Of a stretch of DNA of 60,808 nt, positions 17,964 to 27,105 are shown one piece after another. Source of the stretch: Actinomycetota bacterium (GTDB taxonomy: Bacteria; Actinomycetota; CADDZG01; JAHWKV01); NCBI GenBank assembly GCA_019347715.1, contig JAHWKU010000012.1:1-60808 (forward strand), in the 5' to 3' direction. The notes under the pieces were generated by a model. It searched no databases. It was not told the DNA's origin and saw nothing but the letters and a program-made list of their open reading frames with translations. How positions within the stretch are numbered: the stretch's first letter is position 1; each line of letters starts with the position of its first letter. The translations under genes were made by a program, and so were the position numbers.

Positions 17964-19505
17964 GTGGTGAAGAGAGTCGTCACACCTGCGCAGATGGCCG
18001 CAGCCGACCGGGCCGCAATTGCCGGGGGCATTCCATCTCTCGCCCTCATGGAGGCTGCCGGGTCGGCGGTGGCCCGGGCTAGTGCGGCAGCGGCCGGAGG
18101 AATCTACGGCAAGCGATTCGTCGTCGTGTGCGGCAAGGGAAACAATGCCGGTGATGGGTTCGTGGCCGCGCGACATCTATCTCACCATGGCGCCCACTGC
18201 GTCGTGATTCTTGCCGGCAGTCCTTCGGAGCTAAAGGGTGACGCGTTGACGAACTACCAAAGAATGAGAGTACGCGTGCTTCCGTTCGACGAATCTTCGG
18301 TCAATGAGATTTCTCGCGCTTCCGTTGTCATCGATGCTCTGTACGGCACCGGATTTCGAGGCGAGATGAGCGGACCGGCGAGGTCTCTTGCACTGTCCAT
18401 GAACGAATCTCGTGCCAGGGTCGTTTCGGTGGACATTCCATCCGGGATCGACGGAGAGACGGGGAGGCCGGGGGGGGATGGGACCGCCGTGAGGGCCGAC
18501 CTAACGATCACCATGGCGGCTCTCAAGAGAGGACTTATCGAATACCCAGGTTCCGAGGCTGCAGGGACGATCGCCATCGCAGACATCGGAATTCCCCCAG
18601 AGTTGATCGAAGGAGAGATCGGGCTGATTGAGTCGGGCGACGTTGCCGAATTTCTCTCATCTCAAAGAGATCCGATGGCTCATAAGAGAAGTGTCGGCGC
18701 GGTCCTGGTGATCGCCGGCTCGCAGGGGATGTCTGGGGCCGCCGCGCTGACCGCGTCTGCAGTGTTTCGGGCCGGGGCCGGCTATGTCACGATCGCCGCA
18801 CCGGTTTCGGTGTCATCTGCTCTCGACCAAGCTGTAACCGAGGCAACAATCATGTCTCTCCCCGAAACAGGAAGAGGGACCATCGAAGCCAGCGCCGTCG
18901 ACATGGTTTTGGAGCGTGCCGATTCCTTTCAGGCCGTGGCGATCGGTCCGGGCCTGTCGACCGATGAGGAGACGGTCGAGTTCGTTAGAAAGCTCGTGTC
19001 CGAGATCGAACGTCCTCTGGTCATGGATGCAGATGCAATCAACGCATTCTCTGGAGAAGCTTCGGTTCTGGCAGGACGAGGGTCTCCAACGATCCTCACA
19101 CCACATCCGGGCGAGCTTGCTCGACTCATGGGAACGTCGACAAAGGAAATCGGCTCAGATCGAATATCCGCAGCCTGCACTGCGGCCGAAAAGACCGGCG
19201 CCATGGTCTTGCTGAAGGGCTACAGGACGATTGTCGCCCGGCCCCCGGACGACTCGCCTATCCGTGCCGTGGTTTCTCCGACCGGGGGCCCAGGCCTGGC
19301 AACCGCAGGGTCGGGTGATGTATTGACCGGTGTCATCTCCGCTTTCCTCGCGGAGTCTCACGATGAGTTCAAGTCGGCGTGGGCTGGAGCTTGGGTTCAC
19401 GGCGCGGCCGGAGATCTCCTAACCGGGCGACTCACCGAAAGAGGATTGATGGCAGGCGATCTGATCGAGGTTTTGCCAGAGGTCCTGGCGGAAGCAGAGC
19501 TGTGA
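17964..19505 (+). CDS. nnrDE: Bifunctional NAD(P)H-hydrate epimerase / ADP-dependent dehydratase
   Basis: Repairs hydrated NAD(P)H: the N-terminal domain epimerises NAD(P)HX and the C-terminal domain dehydrates it using ADP. In the 513-residue product the YjeF N-domain covers about 1-215 (GKGNNAGDGFVAARHLSHHG, DALYGTGFRGEMSGPA). The kinase-like domain covers 225-513 (GPGLSTDEETV, LTPHPGELARLMG, GLATAGSGDVLTGVISAFL). Start is GTG at 17964. The stop overlaps the alr GTG by four bases. The position between glmS and alr is common in Actinobacteria. Confidence 0.95.
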   Translation: MVKRVVTPAQMAAADRAAIAGGIPSLALMEAAGSAVARASAAAAGGIYGKRFVVVCGKGNNAGDGFVAARHLSHHGAHCVVILAGSPSELKGDALTNYQRMRVRVLPFDESSVNEISRASVVIDALYGTGFRGEMSGPARSLALSMNESRARVVSVDIPSGIDGETGRPGGDGTAVRADLTITMAALKRGLIEYPGSEAAGTIAIADIGIPPELIEGEIGLIESGDVAEFLSSQRDPMAHKRSVGAVLVIAGSQGMSGAAALTASAVFRAGAGYVTIAAPVSVSSALDQAVTEATIMSLPETGRGTIEASAVDMVLERADSFQAVAIGPGLSTDEETVEFVRKLVSEIERPLVMDADAINAFSGEASVLAGRGSPTILTPHPGELARLMGTSTKEIGSDRISAACTAAEKTGAMVLLKGYRTIVARPPDDSPIRAVVSPTGGPGLATAGSGDVLTGVISAFLAESHDEFKSAWAGAWVHGAAGDLLTGRLTERGLMAGDLIEVLPEVLAEAEL

Positions 19506-20617
19506 CCGTCCAGCTCGACTGCTGGACAGAGATCGATCTCGCCAAGATTCGAGGAAATGTCGCGACTCTCCTTCAGCACTTGAACGGTCCTGCGCTGATG
19601 GCGGTGGTAAAGGCCAACGCCTACGGCCACGGTTCACGAGAGGTGGCGGCTGCCGCGCTTAGCGCCGGAGCGACCTGGCTCGGGGTGGCCAGGATCGAGG
19701 AAGGCGGGCTTCTTCGGGAATCGGGCATCGATGCCCCCATCCTTTTGCTCGCTGAGCCCCCGGCATCGCGTTTTGGAGAAGTCGTCGAGCTCGGGCTAAC
19801 CGCAGCCCTCTATACCGACCGGGGGGCCGAAGGGTTGTCAAAGAGCGCGGCCTCGATGAATCAAGAAGCAAATGTTCACGTGAAGATTGACACCGGCATG
19901 CATAGATACGGTCTCTCGCCGACGAGCGCAAAAGAGTTCATGGACCTGCTGGACTCTCTTCCGGGGATTCAGGCTACCGGCATCTGGACCCACTTCGCTG
20001 TCGCAGAAGATGTCGTCAACCCATTCACCAAGCAGCAATTCGAGAAATTCACCGAAGTCTTGGAGGCTCTCGGTCCGCGGACCGAAGGGATGATCCGGCA
20101 CGCGGGCAATTCCGCCGCGGCGATCGCCTTTCCGGAAAGCCATCTGGACATGGTGAGGGTTGGGATTGCCATGTACGGCATCCACGCTTCACCCGTGTTG
20201 CGTGACGCGATTCACTTGGACCCTGCGATGTCGATTAAAGCGAGAGTCGGACAGGTGAAACCAGCGGCTGCCGGAGAAACTCTCTCTTACGGTCGCAACT
20301 ATGCGATGGCAACCGATGGAATGGTGGCAACCATCACCGCGGGATATGCCGATGGCCTCCGGCGCGCCTTGACGAATTCCGGGGAAGTGCTGATCCGCGG
20401 CCGACGCTATCGGATCTCGGGGACCGTCACGATGGATCACTTCATGGTCGACGTTGGCGATGACGAGGTACTGACCGATGATGAGGTGGTTTTGGTCGGA
20501 GCACAGGGTGACGAAGAGATAACCGCTCAAGAAGTAGCCGACCGGCTCGACACCATTCCATACGAAGTGGTCTGTGATGTCGGCGGAAGAGTCTCGCGGG
20601 TCTACCTGAACGCATGA
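19502..20617 (+). CDS. alr: Alanine racemase
   Basis: Interconverts L- and D-alanine for peptidoglycan. The GTG at 19502 gives 371 residues beginning MTVQLDCWTEIDLAKIRGNV. The PLP Lys is in LMAVVKANAYGHGSREVA; the catalytic Tyr and partners are in GMHRYGLSP, VRVGIAMYGIH, SYGRNYAM and VTMDHFMVDVGD. The frame is open further upstream inside nnrD but that part is nnrD read in another frame. It overlaps nnrDE by four bases (GTGA) and the following lipoprotein by four. Confidence 0.96.
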   Translation: MTVQLDCWTEIDLAKIRGNVATLLQHLNGPALMAVVKANAYGHGSREVAAAALSAGATWLGVARIEEGGLLRESGIDAPILLLAEPPASRFGEVVELGLTAALYTDRGAEGLSKSAASMNQEANVHVKIDTGMHRYGLSPTSAKEFMDLLDSLPGIQATGIWTHFAVAEDVVNPFTKQQFEKFTEVLEALGPRTEGMIRHAGNSAAAIAFPESHLDMVRVGIAMYGIHASPVLRDAIHLDPAMSIKARVGQVKPAAAGETLSYGRNYAMATDGMVATITAGYADGLRRALTNSGEVLIRGRRYRISGTVTMDHFMVDVGDDEVLTDDEVVLVGAQGDEEITAQEVADRLDTIPYEVVCDVGGRVSRVYLNA

Positions 20618-21093
20618 ATCTCCTTGCCGCAGGCATTTCGATACTGCTGTTGATGGTGGGCTGTTCCCAGCCACCAAGCCAGCCATCGGACCCGAGCCCG
20701 GTCGAAACTGGAAACGAGCATTCCAATGGTTTATCGGTTGAGATCGAAGTCGGGGATGCAGCGACTTCACAGGTCGATGAGCCCGTCGATTTGCTGCTCG
20801 TAGTGACCGCTTTTCATCCCGTTACCCTTCAGTTCAGCTCCGGGCAGCGTTTCGATTTCGTCGTGAGCAAAGACGGTGAGGAAGTTTGGAGATGGTCTGG
20901 AGACCAGTTCTTCACGCAGGCGCTTGGGGAGGAATCGCTCAGCGCCGGGGATGAACTTCGTTATCAGGCGCAATGGACCCCGACGGAAGAGGGGACTTAT
21001 GAAGTCCTCGGTCTTGTCACCGCGACGAATCCTGAATTCGAGGAAGGGAGCCTGTCTGCCGAACAAACGCTGACGGTCGAGGGTCGAAGCTGA
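20614..21093 (+). CDS. Lipoprotein with BsuPI-like domain
   Basis: A 159-residue predicted lipoprotein. The signal peptide MNLLAAGISILLLMVGCSQP ends in a lipobox with Cys17. The rest resembles the BsuPI (intracellular proteinase inhibitor) beta-sandwich, with LLVVTAFHPVTLQFSSGQRF, a FVVSKDGEEVWRWS strand and LRYQAQWTPTEEGTYEVLG. The real function is not known, and the lipobox argues for a surface location rather than protease inhibition in the cytoplasm. It overlaps alr by four bases and abuts the next hydrolase. Confidence 0.72.
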   Translation: MNLLAAGISILLLMVGCSQPPSQPSDPSPVETGNEHSNGLSVEIEVGDAATSQVDEPVDLLLVVTAFHPVTLQFSSGQRFDFVVSKDGEEVWRWSGDQFFTQALGEESLSAGDELRYQAQWTPTEEGTYEVLGLVTATNPEFEEGSLSAEQTLTVEGRS

Positions 21094-22127
21094 TGGCGCG
21101 CCGGCCGAAAGCCTCGGGCGGGATCGGCTGGATCCTCGGGGCCGCCGCCCTTGGATTGGGGGCCGGTCTGGCCGCAGAGCGTCTCGTCGTCGGAAAGGAC
21201 CGACTAAGACCCGATCCATATGCCGATGTGCCGTACGGGAAACTCTCAGGGGACCGGCTCTACCACGTGACTTCTTTCGATGGGGCGAGATTGCTGGCCG
21301 AAGACTTCGGCTCCCCCGGCGCCAAGACCGGAGTGATATTCCTTCATGGTTACTGCCTCGACCGGACCATCTGGCATCACCAGATGGAATCTCCGAGCGA
21401 TACGCGCCGCATCTTCTACGACGCAAGGAATCACGGACGATCGCTCGACTCTGGAAGGGCAGAAGCGGACACGGTCACCCTGGCCAGAGACCTGAAAGCC
21501 GTGCTCGACCAATCGGGCCTCGAGAAGGTGGTCCTGGTAGGTCATTCGATGGGTGGCATGACCGTCCTCGAGTTCTGCAGGCTGCACCCCGAGGAGCTAG
21601 GGACGAGAGTTCGCGGCCTCGTTCTCGTCAACACCACTTACACCGACTTCATAAAGACGCTCTTCGCCGCGGAGATCATCGGTCCCATCGAAAGGCGAAC
21701 CCGCAGGGTCGTCGGGGCGATCCTCGATGATCGGAGAAGCTCGGCGGTGCTGCGTCTGAGAGGAGACGATCTGTCCTGGCTCTTGATCAAGTTCTTCGGC
21801 TTTGGAGCCGACGCCTCTCCGACTCATATTGGTTACATCATCAAGCTTCTTTCTCAGTTCCCGAATCCCTCATTGGTAGAGATGCTGAACGGCATCAGAA
21901 AATTCGACATGGAAGAGGCATTGAACGCGATCGATGTCCCTTGTCTGATCATCGCCGGAGGAACCGATCGGGTCACAACTGTGAAGGCCTCCGAGAAGAT
22001 GCACGAGGAGATCGAGGGATCGAGGCTCGAGATATTCGAAGACGAGGGCCACATGACGATGATGGAAGGTGAGCAGCGCTTCAATCGAACTTTGGCGGCT
22101 TTCCTAGAAGAGTTCCTGCCAGGATAG
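21093..22127 (+). CDS. Alpha/beta-hydrolase, membrane-anchored
   Basis: A 344-residue alpha/beta-hydrolase. An N-terminal hydrophobic segment (WILGAAALGLGAGLAAERLV) suggests a membrane anchor. The oxyanion region is VIFLHGYCLDRTIWHHQ, the nucleophile elbow is LVGHSMGGMTVLEF, the acid is likely in IIAGGTDRVTT and the His in FEDEGHMTMMEGEQ. The substrate is unknown. Start overlaps the lipoprotein stop by one base, so the two are likely co-expressed with alr. Confidence 0.85.
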   Translation: MARRPKASGGIGWILGAAALGLGAGLAAERLVVGKDRLRPDPYADVPYGKLSGDRLYHVTSFDGARLLAEDFGSPGAKTGVIFLHGYCLDRTIWHHQMESPSDTRRIFYDARNHGRSLDSGRAEADTVTLARDLKAVLDQSGLEKVVLVGHSMGGMTVLEFCRLHPEELGTRVRGLVLVNTTYTDFIKTLFAAEIIGPIERRTRRVVGAILDDRRSSAVLRLRGDDLSWLLIKFFGFGADASPTHIGYIIKLLSQFPNPSLVEMLNGIRKFDMEEALNAIDVPCLIIAGGTDRVTTVKASEKMHEEIEGSRLEIFEDEGHMTMMEGEQRFNRTLAAFLEEFLPG

Positions 22128-22149
22128 GCCGGGAATCCATTATCTGCCC

Positions 22150-22587
22150 TCAAGTGATGATGAGGGTTCCCTTCATTGCGGACGGATGGACGTCGCAATG
22201 GAACAGATACTTCCCCTTGGCCAGGGGTGTTAGCTCGTAACTGACCGTGCCCGGCCCGGTAACACGATCGCCATGGAAAATGGTCTTCAAGCCATATTCG
22301 TCGTGGATTCCAATGTTGTGCTCGAATTCATCCAGGTTTTCGAACACAATCCGCAAAGATGTATCGGCGGGAGCGGCAAGGCAGCCCGTATTGAACTTAC
22401 TGCCTCGTGCGGAGATGCTCAGCTCGGTGCCTTCGGGTGAGCAATTGACGTTGGGGTCGATTGCGGGAACCAATGAAGGCCTGGGTGCGGCAGGCGATTG
22501 AGTCGCATCGTCACTGACATTTGGGGACCCAGTGCCCTGACAAGCGCTGGCCATGACTACGAATACCAAGCAACCGATGCGATTCAT
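22150..22587 (-). CDS. Cupredoxin-like copper lipoprotein
   Basis: A 145-residue predicted lipoprotein with a cupredoxin domain. The ATG at 22587 has an AAGGAAGG ribosome-binding site. The signal ends in FVVMASACQG. Type 1 copper ligands can be placed: His in DEFEHNIGIHD, Cys and His in LFHCDVHPSAM, and the Met four residues after that His. Two further Cys (VNCSPEG, TGCLAAP) may form a disulfide. A role in extracytoplasmic electron transfer or copper handling is inferred. Convergent with the hydrolase and divergent from the P1 peptidase. Confidence 0.8.
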   Translation of the reverse strand: MNRIGCLVFVVMASACQGTGSPNVSDDATQSPAAPRPSLVPAIDPNVNCSPEGTELSISARGSKFNTGCLAAPADTSLRIVFENLDEFEHNIGIHDEYGLKTIFHGDRVTGPGTVSYELTPLAKGKYLFHCDVHPSAMKGTLIIT

Positions 22588-22631
22588 GACCTTCCTTCCT
22601 TGGACTTCCAAAGGATATCCTCATTTTTCCG

Positions 22632-23537
22632 ATGATCACGGACGTCGAGGGGATCAGGGTGGGCCACTGGACCCATCCCGGGGGGCTTACCGGCTGCACC
22701 GTGCTGCTTCCGCCGGAGGGGACGGTTGCCTCCTGCGAATGGAGGGGAGGAGCCCCCGGAGATCGCGAGTGGGTGCTGTTGCAGCCGGAGCAGCGGGTGG
22801 ACCGCATCCACGGCCTGGTTCTCTCGGGAGGGAGCGCATTCGGGCTGGCGACCGCTGATGGCGTGATGAGATGGTGCGAAGACAACGGCATCGGCTGGGA
22901 CGTCGCGGGTGTGGTCAAGGTGCCGATCGTTCCTGCGGCCATTCTCTTCGACTTGAGGTTGGGAGGATCGACGGGCCGTCCGGACGCCGAGTCGGGCCGC
23001 GCAGCCTGCGAGGCGGCCACCGATGGGAAGTTCGAAGTCGGAAGCGTCGGAGCTGGAGCGGGCTGTACGGCCGGCAAGCTCCACGGCATCGAATGGGCGG
23101 TCAAGTCGGGAATCGGATCATTCTCGATGGCCGAAGACGGAGTGACCGTGTCGGCGCTCGTCGCGGCCAACCCCGTGGGCGATGTTCTGGACGAGGCCGG
23201 CAGGATACTGGCAGGCAGCCGCGCACCGGCGGGGACCCCTCCCGCCAGGTTCTCCGAGAGGGAAAACACCGTACTTGGGGTCGTAGCCACCAACGTCGTC
23301 CTGACGAAGCAAGAGGCACACCTGCTCGCAAAGGCAGGGCAGGATGGGGTCGCGGCCGTAGTTAGGCCGGCTCACACTCGCTATGATGGCGACGTTGTTT
23401 TCGGCCTATCGACCCGGCAGGTGAAAGCGCCGGTGGATCTCGTGCTCGCCATGGCTCCTAAGGTGATAGCGGGAGCAATCCGCAACGCAGTGATGGCGGC
23501 GAAAGGTGCTCCCGGCTTTCCGGGTCTGGCCGATTAA
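22632..23537 (+). CDS. P1-family peptidase (DmpA-like, Ntn hydrolase fold)
   Basis: The 301-residue product matches the short P1 peptidase group: VEGIRVGHWTHPGGLTGCTV at the start, VLSGGSAFGLATADGVMRW and a Gly-rich VGSVGAGAGCTAGKLHG segment. The self-processing nucleophile is likely the Thr in ENTVLGVVATNVVLTK. Family members are self-cleaving aminopeptidases or amidases; the substrate here is unknown. It starts 44 bases from the divergent cupredoxin gene. Confidence 0.87.
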   Translation: MITDVEGIRVGHWTHPGGLTGCTVLLPPEGTVASCEWRGGAPGDREWVLLQPEQRVDRIHGLVLSGGSAFGLATADGVMRWCEDNGIGWDVAGVVKVPIVPAAILFDLRLGGSTGRPDAESGRAACEAATDGKFEVGSVGAGAGCTAGKLHGIEWAVKSGIGSFSMAEDGVTVSALVAANPVGDVLDEAGRILAGSRAPAGTPPARFSERENTVLGVVATNVVLTKQEAHLLAKAGQDGVAAVVRPAHTRYDGDVVFGLSTRQVKAPVDLVLAMAPKVIAGAIRNAVMAAKGAPGFPGLAD

Positions 23538-23570
23538 TTCAGTTCTTCCCCCTTTCGTGGAGCGGGAGTT

Positions 23571-24185
23571 ATGTGGGAAACCCTCGAGGCAGTTGAATCG
23601 GAAGCGGTCGGCTGCACCAAGTGCCGGCTCGCTGCCGGACGTACTCAGGTCGTATGGATGGACGGGAACCCAGAGAGCAAGCTCATGTTCATTGGAGAAG
23701 CTCCCGGGTTCCATGAGGACAAGCAGGGTCGTCCCTTTGTTGGCGCAGCGGGGAAGCTCCTCGATCAAATGCTCGAGTCGATCGGTCTCGACCGAACCCA
23801 ATGCACGATAGTGAACATCTTGAAATGCCGGCCCCCGGGGAACCGGGACCCGATGCCGGACGAGATCGAGAGTTGCAAGCCCTATCTCGTTGCGCAGATT
23901 CGATTTATCAATCCCAAGGTGATCGTAACCCTCGGCAATTTCGCGACGAGATTCATGCTCGAAAAGCAAGTCTCGATCTCGAAAGTGCGCGGGCAAAGAT
24001 TCGAGGTGTATGGGGCGACGGTAATCCCCACCTTTCACCCGGCCGCCGTACTTCATGGTGGCGGCATGTCGGGTCCGGCAATGCAAGGTTTGAAGGCAGA
24101 CTTCGAGCAAGTCCGCCAGATCCTCGACGAGCCGGTCGTCCAAGACAAGGAAACCGAACTCGTGGAGCAGCAGTCCCTGTTCTAA
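23571..24185 (+). CDS. Uracil-DNA glycosylase, family 4, iron-sulfur type
   Basis: Removes uracil from DNA. The 204-residue protein has the motifs of family 4 enzymes: [20 protein letters not shown] and the C-terminal [12 protein letters not shown]. Four Cys at 15, 18, 86 and 102 match the 4Fe-4S ligands ([22 protein letters not shown]). The GGAGCGGGAG stretch before the ATG can serve as ribosome-binding site. It directly precedes tsaE by seven bases, so it may share the transcript. Confidence 0.94.
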   Translation: MWETLEAVESEAVGCTKCRLAAGRTQVVWMDGNPESKLMFIGEAPGFHEDKQGRPFVGAAGKLLDQMLESIGLDRTQCTIVNILKCRPPGNRDPMPDEIESCKPYLVAQIRFINPKVIVTLGNFATRFMLEKQVSISKVRGQRFEVYGATVIPTFHPAAVLHGGGMSGPAMQGLKADFEQVRQILDEPVVQDKETELVEQQSLF

Positions 24186-24192
24186 ATCTCCC

Positions 24193-24780
24193 ATGTCGAA
24201 ACTTCCCCCTGACAACGACCGCTCAATCACCCTGGAGACCAGGTCTCCAGAAGAGACGCGAAGGCTCGCAGCTGCCCTTTCACCGGTCCTTCTTCCAGGA
24301 GATCTGATCTCATTGACAGGCGATCTCGGAGCTGGGAAGACGACATTCGTTCAGGGTCTGGCCGCGGGTCTTGGAATCATCGACCAGGTCACTAGTCCGA
24401 CCTACATCCTGATGAAGGAGTACCACGGCGGCAGGTTTCCATTGATGCACATGGATGTGTACCGGTTGGAGCGCGCTCAGGAGGTGATCGACCTCGGATA
24501 CGACGAGTTCCTCGATCCGAGTTACATCGTCGTGGTCGAATGGGGAGAGGTGATCTCGCCGATGCTTCCCCCTGCCCACTTGTTGGTGGAGATCAATCAC
24601 ACCGAAGATGACTTGGTTCGCAATATCTCATTGGTTCCAAGAGGCACGCGCTGGCTGGACCGGATGCCAACGGTTTCCGTCCTATCCAACGAGCTCTTTT
24701 CTGCCGTCAGAGACGATGATCCGAGACTGAGAGTGGATGTCTTCCGCCCCGAAGGCCAGAAGCCGGAATCGAAAAACTAA
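24193..24780 (+). CDS. tsaE: tRNA t6A biosynthesis ATPase TsaE
   Basis: TsaE is the ATPase that works with TsaB and TsaD to make N6-threonylcarbamoyladenosine at tRNA A37. The 195-residue product has Walker A GDLGAGKTTFVQGLA, the switch-like TSPTYILMKEY, and the conserved MHMDVYRLE and VVVEWGEV. The roughly 60 residues after this core have no clear match and could be lineage-specific. Its stop overlaps the tsaB ATG by one base. Confidence 0.94.
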   Translation: MSKLPPDNDRSITLETRSPEETRRLAAALSPVLLPGDLISLTGDLGAGKTTFVQGLAAGLGIIDQVTSPTYILMKEYHGGRFPLMHMDVYRLERAQEVIDLGYDEFLDPSYIVVVEWGEVISPMLPPAHLLVEINHTEDDLVRNISLVPRGTRWLDRMPTVSVLSNELFSAVRDDDPRLRVDVFRPEGQKPESKN

Positions 24781-25478
24781 TGTTAGTACTTGGAATTGAA
24801 ACCTCGACTCCGCAGGCTTCCGTCGCCATCGGCTCGGAGCAGGGGGTCGTCGGCTCCTGCCTCATCTCGAGAGGAACCACATCTGGAGAGTTCGTGTTGC
24901 CGGCGATCCAGTTCCTAATGAACCAGACGGAGATCTCGTATCGAAACCTGAGCGCGGTAGCCGTTGGGGTGGGCCCTGGATTGTTCACGGGCATGAGGGT
25001 TGGCCTCGCAACCGGGAAGACCCTGGCCCAGGCCTTGTCGGTTCCGATTGTTGGCATCGCATCGCTCGATCTGCTGGCGTATGAAGCCAGGTACAGCTCC
25101 AAGTCGATCTGTCCGGTGCTGGATGCCAAGCGCAAAGAGGTTTTCTTCGGTTTCTACCGTCAGGTGCCGGGAGGAGTAACCAGGACAAGTGAATTCATGA
25201 TCGGCTCTCCGTCGCGCCTCGTTGCTGAGCTGACCGGCAGGGCCGAGGACACTCTTCTTCTCGGCAGCGGGGCGCTTCTTTATCGCAAGGAGTTGGAGGC
25301 AAGCGAAGGAATTGAGTTTGGCTCCATCGCCAACTCTTTCCCAAGGGCTACCTCTCTCGTGGAGCTGGCGATACCGAGGCTTATGCGGGAGGAGTACAGC
25401 CGGGTATTCGACATAGAGCCTCTTTACATGCGACGCTCTGATGCCCAACTCAACTGGGAGAGGACGAAGAGGGGATGA
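24780..25478 (+). CDS. tsaB: tRNA t6A biosynthesis protein TsaB
   Basis: TsaB is the inactive ASKHA-fold partner that dimerises with TsaD. The 232-residue protein starts MLVLGIETSTPQASVAIG and contains AVAVGVGPGLFTGMRVGLAT and CPVLDAKRKEVFFGFYR, the family hallmarks. It sits between tsaE and rimI with one- and four-base overlaps. This tsaE-tsaB-rimI-tsaD block is classic in Actinobacteria. Confidence 0.95.
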   Translation: MLVLGIETSTPQASVAIGSEQGVVGSCLISRGTTSGEFVLPAIQFLMNQTEISYRNLSAVAVGVGPGLFTGMRVGLATGKTLAQALSVPIVGIASLDLLAYEARYSSKSICPVLDAKRKEVFFGFYRQVPGGVTRTSEFMIGSPSRLVAELTGRAEDTLLLGSGALLYRKELEASEGIEFGSIANSFPRATSLVELAIPRLMREEYSRVFDIEPLYMRRSDAQLNWERTKRG

Positions 25479-26008
25479 GCGCAGTCGCCCGCCGCACCGA
25501 CCAGCAGGCTTACGAAGTTGAGCTGTCGCCCATGCGCAGACGTCATCTTCGTTCGGTATTGAGGATCGAGGCGCTGGTGTATCCGCGGCCTTGGAGCATG
25601 ACGCTGTTTCTCCAGGAGATAGCCCGCAGAAGAGACCGTGCTTATCTCGTTGCAAAGGTTGATGCGGAGGTCGTCGGATACGGCGGAGCGATGACCGTGG
25701 GCTCTGAGGCTCACATCACGACGATCGCCGTCGATCCTCCATATCAGGGCCAGAAGATCGGAACCAGGCTGATGATCGGTCTCATCGAGGCCTCGATCGA
25801 AAGAGGAGGCAGGACGGTTTCACTCGAGGTGCGCAAATCGAATACGCCTGCTCAGCGGATGTACGAAAAATTCGGCTTCCACCCGGTCGGGATCCGCAAG
25901 GGTTACTACATTGAGACGGGCGAAGACGCCATCGTGATGTGGGCGGACAACGTGGATACCGACACCTACGCCGAGATTCTCGAAGCGCGTCGAGCAGAAC
26001 TGCGGTAG
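25475..26008 (+). CDS. rimI: Ribosomal protein S18-alanine N-acetyltransferase RimI
   Basis: GNAT-fold N-acetyltransferase, by family acetylating the S18 N-terminus; actinobacterial members can act more broadly. The 177-residue protein has the acetyl-CoA site VDPPYQGQKIGTRLMIGLIE and the C-terminal NTPAQRMYEKFGFHPVGIRKG followed by DAIVMW. It overlaps tsaB by four bases and ends five bases before tsaD, in keeping with a shared transcript. Confidence 0.93.
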   Translation: MSAVARRTDQQAYEVELSPMRRRHLRSVLRIEALVYPRPWSMTLFLQEIARRRDRAYLVAKVDAEVVGYGGAMTVGSEAHITTIAVDPPYQGQKIGTRLMIGLIEASIERGGRTVSLEVRKSNTPAQRMYEKFGFHPVGIRKGYYIETGEDAIVMWADNVDTDTYAEILEARRAELR

Positions 26009-26013
26009 CAGCG

Positions 26014-27105
26014 ATGGGCGCGCGATTGATGGAAGCAGAGGTCACTGAGGTCGTAGAGGCCTACACCGAAGCCCTTGCCGAGCAGCGCCGCACCGCCAGC
26101 GACCCTGGGGGCCTCCTCACGCTTGGCATAGAAACCTCGTGTGACGAAACATCCGTCGCCGTCCTGAGAGGCGGACACGAGGTACTGGCCAACGTGATCA
26201 CCTCCTCGGCAGATCTTCACAATCAATATGGAGGGGTCGTACCGGAGATCGCGTCGAGAGAGCAGGTTCAGGCAATCAACCCCGCCCTTGCGGAAGCCCT
26301 CACCAGAGCAGACCTGACGTTCTGGGATATCTCGGTAGTTGCAGTCACGGTCGGCCCCGGGTTGGTTGGATCTCTCGTCGTGGGAGTGGCCGCCGCCAAG
26401 GCTCTGGCCTCGGTCCTGGAGGTTCCGCTCGTCTCCGTCAACCACCTCGAAGGTCATCTCTACTCGAACTTGATCGAGAATCCGGAAGCTGGGATTCCGG
26501 CCATGGGCCTGATCGTCTCGGGGGGTCACTCGCTGCTCGTGAAGATCTTCGATCACGGGATCTACGAGATCGTTGGCCAGACTCTCGACGACGCGGCCGG
26601 CGAAGCATTCGACAAAGTCGCTCGGTATCTCGGACTCGGATTTCCCGGAGGGCCTGCCATCGAAAAGGCTTCCCGCGATGGAGACCCTGCAGCGGTCGCC
26701 TTCCCCAGGGCTCTCCTCGGCGACAGTTATGACTTCTCTTTCTCCGGGCTGAAGACTGCCGTGATGAACTACGTAAGAAAGCAGGGCGATTCCGCGAACA
26801 TCGCCGATGTCGCTGCCTCTTTTCAGGAGGCGGTGGTTGACGTCCTGGTAAGAAAGACCGTGAGAGCTGCGGTCGATAACGCGATCCCGACGGTGATGCT
26901 GTCGGGTGGAGTGGCCGCCAACACCAGGCTGCGAGACGAGCTTTCCCGGGCCTGCCACGAGGCGGAACTCACCCTCTACTACCCCTCAATGCAGTTCTGC
27001 ACCGACAACGCTGCGATGGTGGCCTGCTGCGGATATCACCGCTATCGACGAGGAATAAGAACTGCTCTAGACGTCAGGCCGGACCCGAACCTCCCGCTTG
27101 CGTAA
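26014..27105 (+). CDS. tsaD: tRNA t6A threonylcarbamoyltransferase TsaD
   Basis: Transfers the threonylcarbamoyl group to tRNA A37. The ATG at 26014 gives 363 residues. The ASKHA core starts only near residue 36 (LTLGIETSCDETSVAVLRGG), so there is an N-terminal extension of about 35 residues; no nearer start codon exists except ATG 26029. The metal motif HxxxH is in VNHLEGHLYSN, with GLIVSGGHSLLV and the late Asp in CTDNAAMVACCGYHR. The last 32 bases overlap the convergent GGDEF-like gene. Confidence 0.95.
   Translation: MGARLMEAEVTEVVEAYTEALAEQRRTASDPGGLLTLGIETSCDETSVAVLRGGHEVLANVITSSADLHNQYGGVVPEIASREQVQAINPALAEALTRADLTFWDISVVAVTVGPGLVGSLVVGVAAAKALASVLEVPLVSVNHLEGHLYSNLIENPEAGIPAMGLIVSGGHSLLVKIFDHGIYEIVGQTLDDAAGEAFDKVARYLGLGFPGGPAIEKASRDGDPAAVAFPRALLGDSYDFSFSGLKTAVMNYVRKQGDSANIADVAASFQEAVVDVLVRKTVRAAVDNAIPTVMLSGGVAANTRLRDELSRACHEAELTLYYPSMQFCTDNAAMVACCGYHRYRRGIRTALDVRPDPNLPLA

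Noticed and set aside
25966..26958. 330-codon frame antisense to tsaD
   Set aside because: No recognisable motif; tsaD on the plus strand is a conserved gene with all active-site residues.
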